Positions 11,401-21,580 of a stretch of DNA of 64,000 nucleotides are shown here, piece by piece (positions within the stretch are counted from its first letter, which is position 1; the number at the start of each line of letters is the position of its first letter). The position numbers and the translations under genes were made by a program. The DNA comes from Lysobacteraceae bacterium (GTDB lineage: Bacteria; Pseudomonadota; Gammaproteobacteria; Xanthomonadales; Xanthomonadaceae): contig SCUI01000011.1 of assembly GCA_004297225.1 (NCBI GenBank), positions 78,992 through 142,991 of the forward strand, written 5' to 3'. The notes beneath the pieces are model-generated. The model saw only the letters and a list, made by a program, of their open reading frames with translations. It did not search any database and was not told the origin of the DNA.

Positions 11401-11898
11401 TTACGCTTGCTCCTGGCTACGGGCGTATTCCTCCTCCCACTCCTGTCGCTTGCGGTAGAACTCGACGCGCTCGGGGTTGATCTTGAGCGGCGCGGAGTCC
11501 ACCACGAGCTGGTAGGCCTTGCCCACCAGCAGCGGCACGATGATGAGGCCCCAGCTGGTGAACGGAGAGAACATCAAAAGGGCCGGGTAGCTCACCCAAT
11601 CGGGGGCGAAGTGGGACACCATGTTCATCCGGCCCACGATCATTGCCCCGACCAGGAGCAGGAAAGTCAGGCCCGCGGCCTTCCCGAAGACCTTCCGGGG
11701 GCGTGGAGCGAAGTAAATGCTCTTGTGGCGCTGGCTCTCGCGCCGGGCGAAGCGGAACTTCAGCCACCAGCCGAACACCGGCACGGCAAAAATGGCCAGG
11801 CCGCCGATGACGCCCCAAGGCATGCCCCAGTGCTCCATGGCGATGCCGCCCCAGAAAAAGCACATCACGGAAATGAAAATCAGGCCCATGGTCTGCAT
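11401..11898 (-). CDS. Small multi-pass membrane protein, unknown
   Basis: A 165-residue protein with about four hydrophobic helices (approximately residues 3-20, 28-46, 72-92 and 104-125) and a charged C-terminal tail (EFYRKRQEWEEEYARSQEQA). The ATG at 11898 is chosen because GAGG stands 9 bases upstream; an upstream in-frame codon at 12009 would run into the tRNA terminator and is rejected. No family recognised. It is followed by a convergent gene. Confidence 0.6.
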   Translation of the reverse strand: MQTMGLIFISVMCFFWGGIAMEHWGMPWGVIGGLAIFAVPVFGWWLKFRFARRESQRHKSIYFAPRPRKVFGKAAGLTFLLLVGAMIVGRMNMVSHFAPDWVSYPALLMFSPFTSWGLIIVPLLVGKAYQLVVDSAPLKINPERVEFYRKRQEWEEEYARSQEQA

Positions 11899-12002
11899 GT
11901 CATCGTCCTCGCGACAGGGTTTGTAGCCTTTGCGGTTGTCCTCTCTACGCAACGGGCAGGTCGGGACGGCCACAGGCGGTGTCTTGCCGGAGGGGTCGCT
12001 TG

Positions 12003-12033
12003 AAAACAAAAAACCGGCCGCGAGGGCCGGTTT
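12003..12033 (-). terminator. Rho-independent terminator of tRNA-Pro
   Basis: On the minus strand an 8-bp stem AACCGGCC / GGCCGGTT with a 5-base loop is followed by a run TTTTTTGTTTT. It starts about 10 bases after the encoded CCA of the tRNA. Confidence 0.85.
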
Positions 12034-12042
12034 CCGGATCTT

Positions 12043-12119
12043 TGGTCGGGGAGACAGGATTTGAACCTGCGACTTCTACGTCCCGAACGTAGCGCTCTAC
12101 CAGGCTGAGCTACACCCCG
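12043..12119 (-). tRNA. tRNA-Pro (anticodon CGG)
   Basis: On the minus strand the 77-base gene starts CGGGGTG and ends with an encoded CCA. The anticodon arm is CTACG-TTCGGGA-CGTAG, giving anticodon CGG, which reads CCG codons. The T loop is TTCAAAT within GCAGG/CCTGT. The acceptor stem has one T-T mismatch at pair 6-67. A terminator follows at 12003-12033. Confidence 0.95.
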
Positions 12120-12224
12120 ACAGGTGAGCCCGGCATTTTACGGACCCGGCGGGGTCCCGGGCAAGGGGCGGACCGGTAAACTGTGCCGAGATCCATACGG
12201 ACAACCCAGTCTCCGGAGCCCCGC

Positions 12225-13577
12225 TTGATCAAGCCCCGCACCCCGTCCGGCGTCATGGAGCTGCTGCCGCGCGAGCAGATCGCCTTCCAGCGCATGCTCG
12301 ACGCCATCCGCGGCACCTTCGAAGCCTACGGCTTCCTGCCGGTGGAGACCCCCGTTTTCGAGCTGACCGACGTCCTGCTGACCAAGTCCGGCGGCGAGAC
12401 CGAGCGCCAGGTCTACTTCGTCGAGTCCACGGGGGCACTGGAAAAGGGGGGCGAGGGCCTGCCCGAGCTGGCGCTGCGCTTCGACCTGACCGTGCCGCTG
12501 GCCCGCTACGTGGCCGAGCACGAACATGAACTGGCGTTCCCGTTCCGCCGCTACCAGATGCAGCGGGTGTACCGCGGCGAGCGCGCCCAGCGCGGCCGCT
12601 TCCGCGAGTTCTACCAGTGCGACATCGACGTGATCGGCAAGGACAGCCTGTCGCCGCGTTTCGACGCCGAGATCCCGGCGGTGATCAACGCCGCCTTCGA
12701 GCAGCTGGCGATCGGCGAGTTCACCATCCAGTTCAACCACCGCAAGCTGCTGCGCGGTTATTTCGAAGGCCAGGGCATCGCCGGCGACCGGCAGCTGCTG
12801 GTGCTTCGCGAGCTGGACAAGCTCGACAAGCGCGGCGAGGACGCGGTGGCCGCGACGCTGGCGGGGGAGGGCTTCGGCCTGGAGGCGGAGGCCGTGGGCA
12901 AGCTGATGGCTTTCTCGCGCGTGCGTTCGCAAGGCCACGACGATGCGCTGGCTCGACTCGAGGCCCTGGGTGACGGCACGCCGCTGTTCGAGGAGGGTCG
13001 TGCGGAATTGCGCCAGGTGCTGCAACAGCTGCGCGCGCTGGGTGTTCCGGAACACCGTTATGCGTTGAACCTGTCCATCGCCCGCGGCCTGGATTACTAC
13101 ACCGGCATCGTCTACGAGACCACGCTCGACGCGCATCCCGAAATCGGTTCGATCTGCTCGGGCGGGCGTTACGACGACCTGGCCAGCCACTACACCAGGT
13201 CGAAGCTGCCGGGCGTGGGCATCTCGATCGGCCTGACGCGGCTGTTCTACCAGCTGCGCGAAGCCGGCATCGTGCCGGTGGCGGAAAGCTCGGTGGACGT
13301 GCTGGTCGCGCTGCTGGACGACGCGATGCTGGCCGATGCGCTGGCCCTGTCGCAGCAGTTGCGCGCCGGCGGCTTCAACGTCGAGACCCAGCTCGAGCCG
13401 CGCAAGCTGGCGCGGCAACTGCAGTATGCGGACCGCGCCGGCATCCGCTTCGCCGTGATCCGCGGCGAGGACGAGGCCGCGCGCGGCGTGGTCGCGGTCA
13501 AGGACCTGCGCCGCGGCGAGCAGTTCGAGGCCACGCCCGACACGCTCGTGGCGCGCTTGCGGGAGTCGCTGGCATGA
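12225..13577 (+). CDS. hisS: Histidyl-tRNA synthetase
   Basis: Class II synthetase, 450 residues. Motif 2 region [23 protein letters not shown] and the histidine-binding [10 protein letters not shown] with GGRYDDL are plain. The start is set at TTG 12225 with GGAG 9 bases upstream: the product then begins (M)IKPRTPSG, which agrees with xanthomonad HisRS. A longer ATG frame from 12183 is possible. The stop overlaps the ammonia-lyase gene by 4 bp (ATGA). Confidence 0.95.
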   Translation: MIKPRTPSGVMELLPREQIAFQRMLDAIRGTFEAYGFLPVETPVFELTDVLLTKSGGETERQVYFVESTGALEKGGEGLPELALRFDLTVPLARYVAEHEHELAFPFRRYQMQRVYRGERAQRGRFREFYQCDIDVIGKDSLSPRFDAEIPAVINAAFEQLAIGEFTIQFNHRKLLRGYFEGQGIAGDRQLLVLRELDKLDKRGEDAVAATLAGEGFGLEAEAVGKLMAFSRVRSQGHDDALARLEALGDGTPLFEEGRAELRQVLQQLRALGVPEHRYALNLSIARGLDYYTGIVYETTLDAHPEIGSICSGGRYDDLASHYTRSKLPGVGISIGLTRLFYQLREAGIVPVAESSVDVLVALLDDAMLADALALSQQLRAGGFNVETQLEPRKLARQLQYADRAGIRFAVIRGEDEAARGVVAVKDLRRGEQFEATPDTLVARLRESLA

Positions 13578-15166
13578 GCGCCGAACCGGTCCAGCTCGAC
13601 GGCCGTTCGCTGACCCGCGCGCAGCTGGTTGCGGTGGCGCGTGGCGCCGGCGTCGCGCTCGCCCCGTCCGCACTGCAGGACGTCGCCCGTGCCGCCACGT
13701 TCCTGGCCGACAAGGCCGAACAGGGCGAACCGATCTACGGCGTGACCACCGGTTTCGGCATGAATGCCGACAAGCTGCTGGCCGGCGCCGGGCACGCGCT
13801 GCGCGGCGCGACCGAGAAGCTGCAGCGCAACCTGATCCAGACCCACGCGGTCTGTGTCGGCGAGCCATTCGCGCCAGAAGTCGTGCGGGCAATGTTGTGC
13901 ATCCGCGTCAACACGCTGCTGTGCGGACATTCGGGCATCCGCGTGGAAACCTTGCAGGCGCTGGCGGCGATGCTCAACGCCGGGGTCGTGCCGGTGGTGC
14001 CGCAGCTGGGCTCGGTCGGGGCTTCGGGCGACCTGGCGCCGCTGTCGCACCTGGCGATCGTTCTGATCGGCGGCGGCGAGGCGTTCTTCGCCGGCGAACG
14101 GCTGCCGGGTGGCGAGGCGCTGTCGCGCGCCGGCCTGCAGCCGGTCACCCTGACCATCAAGGAAGGCCTGGCGCTCAACAACGGCACCGCGCAGATGCTG
14201 GCGACCGGCGTGCTGGCGCTGGCGAAGCTCGAGGAATTGCTGGATACCGCCGACCTCGCCGCGGCGATGACCCTCGACGCGTTCGCCGGGCGCTTGGGCG
14301 CGTTCGCCGAAGAGGTGCATGCGCTGCGCCCGCATCCCGGCCAGGTGCACGTGGCCGCGCGCATCCGCGCGCTGCTGGAAGGCTCCACCCTGGCCGACAT
14401 CGACTACGTGCGCGTGCCCGGCAAGAAGGTGCAACCGCAGGACAGCTACTCGCTGCGCTGCGTGCCGCAGGTGCACGGCGCGGTGCGCGACGCCGCGGCG
14501 CAGGCCGCGCGCGTGCTGGAGATCGAGCTCAACGCGGTCACCGACAACCCGCTGGTGTTCCCGGACGCCGCCGACGGCCGCATCGACCGCCAGGTGATCT
14601 CCGCCGGCCATTTCCACGGCATGCCGCTGGCGCTGGCGATGAGCTACGTCAAGGCGGCGATCCCGGTGCTGGCGTCGATCAGCGAACGCCGGCTCAACAA
14701 GCTGGTCGATCCGGCCACCAGCGACGGCTTGCCGGCCTTCCTGGTGGGCAATGCCGACGGGACCGAATCGGGTTTCATGATCGTGCAGTACACCGCAGCG
14801 GCGATCGTCAACGATCTCGCCAGCCGCGCGATGCCGGCTTCGGTGTATTCGATCCCGACCTCGGCCAATGCCGAGGACCACGTCTCGATGGGCGCCAACG
14901 AGGCGCGCCACGTGCTGGCGATGGTCGACGACCTGGGCAAGGTGCTGGCGCTGGAGCTGATGACCGCGTCGCAGGCGCTTGACCTGCGCCTGAACATGGT
15001 CGAGGGCAACGCGCGGCCCGGCCGCGCCGTCGCCGCCGCGCACCACGCGATCCGCCAGCGCATCGCTTTCCTGGTGCACGATCGCGCGTTGGACGGCGAT
15101 GTCCGCGCGGCGCTCGAGCTTGTGGCGGATGGCAGCGTCCTCGCCGCGGCGCGTGGCGTTGCCTGA
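13574..15166 (+). CDS. hutH: Histidine/aromatic amino-acid ammonia-lyase
   Basis: MIO-family lyase of 530 residues; the Ala-Ser-Gly triad that cyclises into the MIO prosthetic group is in [14 protein letters not shown], and the active-site Tyr lies in YGVTTGFG. The substrate-selectivity position reads QTHAVCVG, nearer the Ser-His of histidine lyases than the His/Phe-Leu of tyrosine or phenylalanine lyases, so HutH is favoured. YGVTTGFG instead of YGINTGFG and the lack of any other hut gene leave a phenylalanine/tyrosine role open. It overlaps hisS by 4 bp. Confidence 0.75.
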   Translation: MSAEPVQLDGRSLTRAQLVAVARGAGVALAPSALQDVARAATFLADKAEQGEPIYGVTTGFGMNADKLLAGAGHALRGATEKLQRNLIQTHAVCVGEPFAPEVVRAMLCIRVNTLLCGHSGIRVETLQALAAMLNAGVVPVVPQLGSVGASGDLAPLSHLAIVLIGGGEAFFAGERLPGGEALSRAGLQPVTLTIKEGLALNNGTAQMLATGVLALAKLEELLDTADLAAAMTLDAFAGRLGAFAEEVHALRPHPGQVHVAARIRALLEGSTLADIDYVRVPGKKVQPQDSYSLRCVPQVHGAVRDAAAQAARVLEIELNAVTDNPLVFPDAADGRIDRQVISAGHFHGMPLALAMSYVKAAIPVLASISERRLNKLVDPATSDGLPAFLVGNADGTESGFMIVQYTAAAIVNDLASRAMPASVYSIPTSANAEDHVSMGANEARHVLAMVDDLGKVLALELMTASQALDLRLNMVEGNARPGRAVAAAHHAIRQRIAFLVHDRALDGDVRAALELVADGSVLAAARGVA

Positions 15167-15167
15167 G

Positions 15168-16763
15168 ATGCGCTGCGCGCTGGCGCTCCTGTTGCTGGTG
15201 GCCGGGCCCGCCTTCGGCACGGGCTTGTCCGGCGTCGTGTTCGAGGACGCGAACGGCAATGGCATGCGCGACGCCAACGAAACCGGCATCACGGGGGTCG
15301 CGCTGTCCAACGGCCGCGGGCTCGTCCGCAGCGATGCTTCCGGTCGTTACGAGATCGCGGCCAGGGAGGGCGACATCGTGTTCGCGATCAAGCCCGCCGG
15401 ATTCCGGTTCGGCGAGCGCGACGACGGCTTGCCGGACTTCTGGGCCCGCGCAGGCGACGCCGCGCGCCATGACTTCGCGCTGCGCCGGCAGTCGTTCCCC
15501 CCCATGCGCGACGCCGGCCTGGAGGTCGTGCTGTTCGCCGACCCGCAGGTCAAGTCGCTGGTGGATGTGGACTACTACGCGCGCGACATCATCGACTCGC
15601 TGAAGGCCGCCAGCGCGATGCATGTCGTGGACCCCGCGCATGCGCTGCCGAAGTTCCATTTTCCAGGGAGTGCCGGCGACCTCGGCTTGAGCCTTGGCGA
15701 CCTCGTCAACGACGAGCTGTCGCTGTACCCGGCCCTCAACCAGGCCACGGCCTCGCTCGGGGTGCCCTGGCTGCACGTGGCGGGCAACCACGACCTGGAT
15801 GCCGGCGCCACCGGCGACGAGGATTCGCTCGTCACCTTCCGCCGTACCTACGGCCCCGACACGGTGGCCTGGGAAGAACCCGAGGCGGTCTTCATCGGCC
15901 TGGACGACGTCATCGCGTTGCCGGGCCAGCGCCCGGCCTATGTCGGCGGCCTGCGCGAGGACCAGTTCGCGTTCCTGGAGGCCTACCTGCCGTCGGTGCC
16001 GAAGGACCGCCTGCTGGTCGTCGCCGCGCACATTCCCTTCTTCGACACCGCCGCGCCGGGCGCGGCGCCGACGTTCCGCGCGGGCGATCGCAAGCGCCTG
16101 TTCGCGCTGTTGCAAGCGTTCCCGCACGTGCTGCTGCTCAGTGGCCACACCCACAATCAGCGACACGTTTTCCACGGCGCCGCCGACGGCTGGCACGGGC
16201 CGGCGCCGCTGCACGAGTACAACGTGGGCGCGGCCTGCGGCGCGTTCTGGTCGGGGGTGAAGGATGCGGCCGGCATCCCCGACAGCACCATGTCCGACGG
16301 CACGCCCAACGGTTACGCGTTGCTGACGGTGAAGACCGGGGGCGCCTACGCGCTGGCCTGGCACGTCGCCCGAGATCGCGCGGACACGCAGATCGGCCTG
16401 CACGCGCCGAAGGTCCTGCGTCGCGGCGCCTATCCGGCGTGGGGCGTGTACGCGAACGTGTACATGGGGTCGGACGACAGCGTCGTCGAGTACCGCGTCG
16501 ACGGCGGCGACTGGCGACCGATGCGCAAGGTGCTGCAACCCGATCCCGCGTTGCTGGCCGAGAACGCCCGCGACGACCTGGCCGAGGCGCTGCGAGGCTA
16601 CGACCGCTCGCCCGAGGCCACGCCCTCCACGCACCTGTGGCGCGGCGCGTTGCCGACGGACCTCGCGGTGGGGGAGCACGCCGTGGAAGTCCGTTACCTG
16701 GACCCGTGGCGCGGCGAGCAGCGCGCCGCGGCCGCCTACCGCCTCGTCCAGGCCGAACCCTAG
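15168..16763 (+). CDS. Secreted calcineurin-like phosphoesterase
   Basis: A signal peptide (MRCALALLLLVAGPAFG) precedes a SdrD-like N-terminal domain (VFEDANGNGMRDANETGI) that in this family caps the metallophosphoesterase. The catalytic core follows with LFADPQVKS, LGDLVND, AGNHDLD, AHIPFF and SGHTHNQ, all five metal-ligand motifs. The last 150 residues form a beta-rich C-terminal domain. The product is 531 residues from ATG 15168, one base after the lyase stop. The substrate is unknown; homologues are usually annotated only as periplasmic phosphoesterases. Confidence 0.85.
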   Translation: MRCALALLLLVAGPAFGTGLSGVVFEDANGNGMRDANETGITGVALSNGRGLVRSDASGRYEIAAREGDIVFAIKPAGFRFGERDDGLPDFWARAGDAARHDFALRRQSFPPMRDAGLEVVLFADPQVKSLVDVDYYARDIIDSLKAASAMHVVDPAHALPKFHFPGSAGDLGLSLGDLVNDELSLYPALNQATASLGVPWLHVAGNHDLDAGATGDEDSLVTFRRTYGPDTVAWEEPEAVFIGLDDVIALPGQRPAYVGGLREDQFAFLEAYLPSVPKDRLLVVAAHIPFFDTAAPGAAPTFRAGDRKRLFALLQAFPHVLLLSGHTHNQRHVFHGAADGWHGPAPLHEYNVGAACGAFWSGVKDAAGIPDSTMSDGTPNGYALLTVKTGGAYALAWHVARDRADTQIGLHAPKVLRRGAYPAWGVYANVYMGSDDSVVEYRVDGGDWRPMRKVLQPDPALLAENARDDLAEALRGYDRSPEATPSTHLWRGALPTDLAVGEHAVEVRYLDPWRGEQRAAAAYRLVQAEP

Positions 16764-16810
16764 GCCTTTCCCGCGCACGCCCGCGCTCGCCGCGATGGGG
16801 CGGGCCGGGG

Positions 16811-16839
16811 TTGACGCGCCCCGCGCCGTGCCCTAATGT
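16811..16839 (+). promoter_or_regulatory. Sigma-70 type promoter of the his operon
   Basis: A -35 TTGACG (16811-16816) and a -10 TAATGT (16834-16839) are separated by exactly 17 bases. Transcription would start about 20 bases before the regulator's ATG. The -10 is embedded in the palindromic operator. Confidence 0.75.
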
Positions 16840-16858
16840 ATTAACGCGTTAATACATT
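16835..16858. promoter_or_regulatory. 24-bp perfect palindromic operator
   Basis: The half-site AATGTATTAACG is followed at once by its exact complement. It overlaps the -10 hexamer and the presumed start point. The AT-rich composition and central TTAACGCGTTAA resemble operators of TrpR-fold repressors, and the gene directly downstream encodes such a protein, so autorepression of the his operon is inferred. Confidence 0.8.
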
Positions 16859-16866
16859 GGTCCACG

Positions 16867-17202
16867 ATGAAGCAGCGTCCCGCCCCCCTGCCGCCCCGCG
16901 AAGCCAGCGCCTCGTTCCGAGCGCTGGCGCGCGCGTTGGCGGAACTGGGCGATCCGCGGGACGTGGCCGCCTTCCTCGAGGACCTGTGCACGCCCGCGGA
17001 ACTGGAGGCGATGGCCGACCGCTGGCGCGTGGTGCCCCTGTTGCAGAAGGGCCTGCCCTACCGCGAGATCCACGAGCGCACCGGCGTGAGCGTCACCACG
17101 ATCGGCCGCGTTGCCCGCACCCTCGACCGCGGCGCCGGCGGCTATTCCGCCGCCCTCGCCAAGGTCCATCCGCACCACCACCACCACCCCGCTTCCCACT
17201 GA
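16867..17202 (+). CDS. TrpR-like (YerC/YecD family) regulator with polyHis tail
   Basis: A 111-residue protein with a TrpR-type helix-turn-helix core: LCTPAELEAMADRWRVVPLL, then GLPYREIHERTGVSVTTIGRVARTL as the DNA-binding helices. It is first in the his operon and ends 10 bases before hisG. The C-terminus is exceptional: seven of the last eleven residues are His (HPHHHHHPASH). Expected role: repress the his genes by binding the upstream palindrome; the co-repressor (histidine, or another signal) is unproven. The His-rich end could bind metal or act through its codons. Confidence 0.88.
   Translation: MKQRPAPLPPREASASFRALARALAELGDPRDVAAFLEDLCTPAELEAMADRWRVVPLLQKGLPYREIHERTGVSVTTIGRVARTLDRGAGGYSAALAKVHPHHHHHPASH
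17167..17199 (+). promoter_or_regulatory. His-codon tract just before hisG
   Basis: Codons CAT CCG, five CAC in a row, then CCC GCT TCC CAC precede the regulator's stop. The run imitates the HisL leader peptide of enterobacteria (several His followed by Pro). A strong stem CACCGCC/GGCGGTG (17221-17239) begins at hisG codon 3. No U-run follows, so any control would be by coupled translation rather than classical termination. Confidence 0.35.
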
Positions 17203-17212
17203 GGCTGCCCGC

Positions 17213-18130
17213 ATGGCTGACACCGCCTTGCCGGCGGTGCGCCGCGAGCGTCTGCGCATCGCCATCCAGAAGAAGGGCCGGCTCGGCGAGCCGGCGCGCG
17301 CCCTGCTGTCCGCCTGCGGGCTGGCCTGGCGCGAAACGCCCGACCGCCTGTTCTGCCACGCCGACAACGCGCCGGTGGACCTGCTGCTGGTGCGCGACGA
17401 CGACATCCCGCGGCTGCTGCTCGAAGGCCATTGCGAGTGGGGCATCGTCGGGCGCAACGTGCTCGGCGAGCAGCTGGCGCGCGTCCGCGAACAAGGCGCC
17501 GAGCCGGCGGTGCGCGAGGAGCGCGCGCTGGGCTTCGGCGGCTGCCGCCTGTCGATCGCCGTGCCGACCGCGTTGCCGTGGAACGGCGTCGCGGACCTGG
17601 CCGGACAGCGCATCGCCACCAGCCATCCGGCGCTCCTGCGAGCGTGGCTGGCGGAGCGCGGGATCGCCGCAGGCGTGGTCACGCTGTCAGGCTCGGTGGA
17701 GATCGCGCCCGGGCTCGGCCAGGCCGACGCCGTCTGCGACCTGGTGTCCTCCGGGGCCACGCTCGCCGCCAACCGGCTGCGGCCGGTCGAGGACCTGCTC
17801 GCCAGCGAGGCGGTGCTGGCGGTCGGCGCGGCCCCGCTCGACCCGGCGCGCGAGGCGACGGCTTCCACACTGCGCCGCCGCATCGATTGCGTGCTGCGGG
17901 CGCGCGACCGCCGGCTGCTGGTGTTTCGCGCGCGTCGCGATGCGCTGCCCGGGCTGATGTCGCTGCTCACCGACGTGGAAGCGCCGACCGTCTGTCCGAC
18001 CGAGGACGGCGACAGCGTCTCGCTGCAGGCGTTGTGGCACGGGCAGATGCCTTGGCAGCGGCTGGAGGCGCTCGAACGCGCCGGGGCACGCGGGCTGATG
18101 GTGCTGCCGGTCGAAAGGATGCTGGCATGA
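17213..18130 (+). CDS. hisG: ATP phosphoribosyltransferase, long form
   Basis: First step of histidine synthesis, joining PRPP and ATP. The 305-residue length and C-terminal ACT-like region ([21 protein letters not shown]) mark the long, feedback-regulated HisG that works without HisZ. The N-terminal [17 protein letters not shown] and [19 protein letters not shown] segments are the usual signatures. The start is ATG 17213; the stop overlaps hisD by 4 bp. Confidence 0.96.
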   Translation: MADTALPAVRRERLRIAIQKKGRLGEPARALLSACGLAWRETPDRLFCHADNAPVDLLLVRDDDIPRLLLEGHCEWGIVGRNVLGEQLARVREQGAEPAVREERALGFGGCRLSIAVPTALPWNGVADLAGQRIATSHPALLRAWLAERGIAAGVVTLSGSVEIAPGLGQADAVCDLVSSGATLAANRLRPVEDLLASEAVLAVGAAPLDPAREATASTLRRRIDCVLRARDRRLLVFRARRDALPGLMSLLTDVEAPTVCPTEDGDSVSLQALWHGQMPWQRLEALERAGARGLMVLPVERMLA

Positions 18131-19431
18131 GGCGGATCGACTGGGCCGACGCGGACGACTCCACGCGGCGCGGCCTGCTGCAGCGTCCCGCGCAGGGCGA
18201 CGCGGCGGCGGTGTTCGCCACCGCCGGTGCGATCCTGGAGGACGTGGCCCTCCGCGGCGATGCCGCGGTGCGCGAATACGCCGCCAGGTTCGATGCGGCG
18301 GCGCCTGGCGCGGCGCTCGAAGTGCCGCGCGAACGACTCGACGCGGCCGCCGCCACGCTGGCCCCGGCGCTGCGCGCCGCGATCGACGAGGCCGCGGCTC
18401 GCATCGAAGACTTCCATCGCGCTTGCATGGCGCCCGAGGTCGCGATCGAGACCGCGCCCGGGTTGCGCTGCGAGCGGTTGCAACGGCCCATCGGCACCGT
18501 CGGCCTGTACGTGCCCGGGGGTAGCGCGCCGTTGCCGTCCACCGCGCTGATGCTCGCGGTGCCGGCGATGCTCGCCGGTTGCCCGCAGGTCGTGCTGTGT
18601 TCGCCGCCGGCGGCTGACGACGGGCTGCCGGACGCGACCGTGCTGGCGGTGGCCGCGCGCGTGCCGGGCGTGCGGGTGTTCGCCATCGGCGGCGCGCAGG
18701 CGATCGGGGCGATGGCGCTGGGCACGCGGACCGTGCCGCGCTGCGACAAGCTGTTCGGGCCCGGCAACGCCTACGTGGACGCCGCCAAGCAGCTCGCCGC
18801 GCGCCGACCCGGCGGCCCCGCCATCGACCTGCCGGCGGGGCCTTCGGAACTGATGGTGATCGCCGATGCCGGCGCGAATCCCGGCTTCGTCGCCGCCGAC
18901 CTGCTGTCGCAGGCCGAACACGGCCCCGATTCGCAGGTACTGCTGCTGTCGGACGATCGCGCGTTGCTGGACGCGGTGGACGCGGCGCTGGCCGCGCAAC
19001 TGTCTACGTTGCCGCGCGCCGCGATCGCGCGCGCGGCGCTGGCCGGCTCGCCGGCGATCCTGGTGCCGGACCTGGCAGCCGCGTTCGCGATCGCCAACGA
19101 CTACGCGCCCGAACACCTCTCGCTCGCGTTGCGCGCACCGCGCGAGTGGCTGGACCGGGTCGCGTCGGCCGGCAGCGTGTTCCTCGGCGACTGGACGCCG
19201 GAGACACTGGGCGACTACTGCAGCGGCAGCAACCACGTGCTGCCGACGGGCGGGCACGCGCGCGCCTGGAGCGGGCTGTCGGTCGCGGCCTTCCGCAAGT
19301 CCATCGCGGTGCAGGAAGCCAGTCGCGAGGCGCTCGCCGAGGTCGGTCCCTGCGCGGTGACGCTGGCCCGCGCCGAGGGCTTGCAGGCGCACGCGCGGGC
19401 CGTCGAACTACGCCTGGAGCGCGCGGCATGA
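18127..19431 (+). CDS. hisD: Histidinol dehydrogenase
   Basis: Zn-dependent enzyme that oxidises histidinol to histidine in two NAD steps; 434 residues. The conserved [13 protein letters not shown] and [14 protein letters not shown] are present, followed by [12 protein letters not shown], which supplies catalytic Glu/His, and the C-terminal [10 protein letters not shown]. It overlaps hisG and hisC by 4 bp each. Confidence 0.97.
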   Translation: MRRIDWADADDSTRRGLLQRPAQGDAAAVFATAGAILEDVALRGDAAVREYAARFDAAAPGAALEVPRERLDAAAATLAPALRAAIDEAAARIEDFHRACMAPEVAIETAPGLRCERLQRPIGTVGLYVPGGSAPLPSTALMLAVPAMLAGCPQVVLCSPPAADDGLPDATVLAVAARVPGVRVFAIGGAQAIGAMALGTRTVPRCDKLFGPGNAYVDAAKQLAARRPGGPAIDLPAGPSELMVIADAGANPGFVAADLLSQAEHGPDSQVLLLSDDRALLDAVDAALAAQLSTLPRAAIARAALAGSPAILVPDLAAAFAIANDYAPEHLSLALRAPREWLDRVASAGSVFLGDWTPETLGDYCSGSNHVLPTGGHARAWSGLSVAAFRKSIAVQEASREALAEVGPCAVTLARAEGLQAHARAVELRLERAA

Positions 19432-20504
19432 GCGCGGTGGAAACGCTGCTGCGCGCGGACCTGCGCGGCTTCGCCGGTTACGCCTCAGCGGCGGGACGCG
19501 GCTTCGAGCCGCGCATCCGCCTGGATGCGAACGAATCGCCCTGGGCCAATGCCGACGCGGGCAAGGGCCTGCGCTGTTATCCCGAACCGCAGCCGGACGC
19601 GTTGCTGGAGGCGCTGGCCCGGCTGTACGGCGTCGCCACCGACCAGGTACTCGCCTGCCGCGGCAGCGACGAGGGCATCGACCTGCTGCTGCGCGCGGCG
19701 TGCTCGCCGGGCGCCGGCGCAGTGGTGGTCGCGCCGCCGGTGTTCGGCATGTACGCGGTGTGCGCGCGCCTGCACGGCGCGCAGGTCGTGGACGTGCCCC
19801 TGCGCGACGACGACCTCGGCTTCGCACCGGACCTGGACGCGATGACCCGTGCGGCGCGCGACGCCTGCGCACGCCTGGTCTTCCTGTGCTCGCCCGGGAA
19901 TCCGACCGGGGATGTGGTCGCGCCCGAGGCGGTCGCCGCGCTCGCGGAGCGGCTGCGCGGCGAGGCGCTGGTCGTAGTGGACGAGGCTTATGCCGAGTTC
20001 GCGGCGGCGCCGTCAAGCATCGGCCAGCTCGAGCGGTGCCCGAACCTGGTGGTGCTGCGGACCTTGTCCAAGGCGCACGCGCTGGCCGGCGCGCGCATCG
20101 GTTGCGTGCTGGCCGCCCCGGCGCTGGTGGCGGCGCTGCGCCGCTGCCAGGCGCCGTATCCCTTGCCGGTGCCCAGCGTCGCGGCGGCCCTGCGCGCGCT
20201 CACGCCCGGGGCGCTGGCGCGCACGCGCCGCCGCGCCGCGCGCCTGGCGCAGGCACGCGAGCGGCTGGCGCGGCAGTTGGCCGCGCGGCCCGGCGTGCGC
20301 CGGGTCTATCCGTCGCAGGGAAACTTCCTGCTGCTGCGACTGGCAGATGCGCAAGGCGTGCTCGACCGACTGCGCGCCCTCGGGATCGCGGTCCGCGACG
20401 TCCGCACCATGCCGCAGCTCGGCGACGCGCTGCGCGTCACCGTCGGCACTCCGGCCCAGAACGCCGCGCTGCTCGCGGCGCTGGACGGGGAGGGCGGCGC
20501 ATGA
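19428..20504 (+). CDS. hisC: Histidinol-phosphate aminotransferase
   Basis: PLP enzyme of aminotransferase fold I, 358 residues. Substrate and cofactor motifs include [10 protein letters not shown] near residue 28, [18 protein letters not shown] and the Schiff-base lysine in [14 protein letters not shown]. Overlaps of 4 bp on both sides place it firmly in the his operon. Confidence 0.97.
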   Translation: MSAVETLLRADLRGFAGYASAAGRGFEPRIRLDANESPWANADAGKGLRCYPEPQPDALLEALARLYGVATDQVLACRGSDEGIDLLLRAACSPGAGAVVVAPPVFGMYAVCARLHGAQVVDVPLRDDDLGFAPDLDAMTRAARDACARLVFLCSPGNPTGDVVAPEAVAALAERLRGEALVVVDEAYAEFAAAPSSIGQLERCPNLVVLRTLSKAHALAGARIGCVLAAPALVAALRRCQAPYPLPVPSVAAALRALTPGALARTRRRAARLAQARERLARQLAARPGVRRVYPSQGNFLLLRLADAQGVLDRLRALGIAVRDVRTMPQLGDALRVTVGTPAQNAALLAALDGEGGA

Positions 20505-21580
20505 GCGCGCGTCCGCTGCTGCTGGTGGATCGCGACGGCACCCTGCTCGAGGAACCGGCCGACCGGCAGATCGACCACTACGCCAAGATGCGCTTCGTCC
20601 CCGGCGCCATCCCCGCGCTGCTGCGCCTGCGCGATGCCGGCTACCGGATGGTGATGGTCAGCAACCAGGACGGCCTGGGCACCGACCGCTATCCACAGAC
20701 GGCGTTCGACGGCCCGCAGGCGCTGCTGTTGCAGCTGCTCGAGAGCCAGGGGATCGCGTTCGAGGAAGTGCTGGTCGACCGCAGCCTGCCGGAGGCACCC
20801 GCGCCCACGCGCAAGCCCGGCATCGGGCTGGTACTGCACCTGCTGCGCGACCGTTCCGTGGACTGGGCGCGCTCGGCGGTGGTCGGCGATCGCGACAGCG
20901 ACCTGGCGTTCGCCGCCAACCTCGGCGTGCGCGGCTTCAAGCTGGGCAGCGCGGCGTTCGGCGAAGGCTGCCGCTGGGAGGACGTCGCGCACGCGCTCGC
21001 CGACGCGCCGCGCGCGGCCGTCATCGAGCGAGCGACGCGCGAGACGCGGATCCGCGCGGCGGTGGACCTGGACCGCGCGCAGTCCCCCGTGGTCGAAACC
21101 GGTCTCGGCTTCCTCGACCACATGCTGGACCAGCTCGGCACCCACGCGGGCATCGCGCTGGAATTGCGGTGCGCCGGCGACCTCGCGGTGGACGAGCACC
21201 ACACGGTCGAGGATTGCGCGCTGGCGCTCGGCGCCGCCCTGCGCGAGGCGCTGGGCGACAAGCGCGGCATCGGCCGCTACGGATGGCTGCTGCCGATGGA
21301 CGAGGCGCTGGCGGAAGTGGCGCTCGACCTGTCCGGACGGCCGCGGTTCCTGTTCGAGGGCAGCTTCGCCCGCGAGCGCCTGGGCGACCTGCCGACCGAA
21401 CTCATCCCGCACTTCTTCCAGTCCTTGTGCGATGCGGCCGGCATGACCTTGCACCTGCGCGTGCGCGGCGACAACGACCACCACAAGGCCGAGGCCTGCT
21501 TCAAGGGCGTCGCGCGCGCGCTGGGACAGGCCTGCCGCCGAGAGGGCCGCGTGCTGCCGAGCAGCAAGGGGCTGCTGTGA
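20501..21580 (+). CDS. hisB: Bifunctional histidinol phosphatase / IGP dehydratase
   Basis: The 359-residue fusion has an N-terminal HAD phosphatase ([13 protein letters not shown], then the Asp pair in [12 protein letters not shown]) and a C-terminal imidazoleglycerol-phosphate dehydratase with metal-binding [25 protein letters not shown] and [11 protein letters not shown]. This enterobacterial-type fusion is usual in xanthomonads. It overlaps hisC by 4 bp and hisH by 4 bp (GTGA). Confidence 0.97.
   Translation: MSARPLLLVDRDGTLLEEPADRQIDHYAKMRFVPGAIPALLRLRDAGYRMVMVSNQDGLGTDRYPQTAFDGPQALLLQLLESQGIAFEEVLVDRSLPEAPAPTRKPGIGLVLHLLRDRSVDWARSAVVGDRDSDLAFAANLGVRGFKLGSAAFGEGCRWEDVAHALADAPRAAVIERATRETRIRAAVDLDRAQSPVVETGLGFLDHMLDQLGTHAGIALELRCAGDLAVDEHHTVEDCALALGAALREALGDKRGIGRYGWLLPMDEALAEVALDLSGRPRFLFEGSFARERLGDLPTELIPHFFQSLCDAAGMTLHLRVRGDNDHHKAEACFKGVARALGQACRREGRVLPSSKGLL

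Noticed and set aside
11899..12009. N-terminal extension of the membrane protein gene to 12009
   Set aside because: It would overlap the tRNA terminator, is polar, and lacks a ribosome site, whereas ATG 11898 has GAGG upstream.
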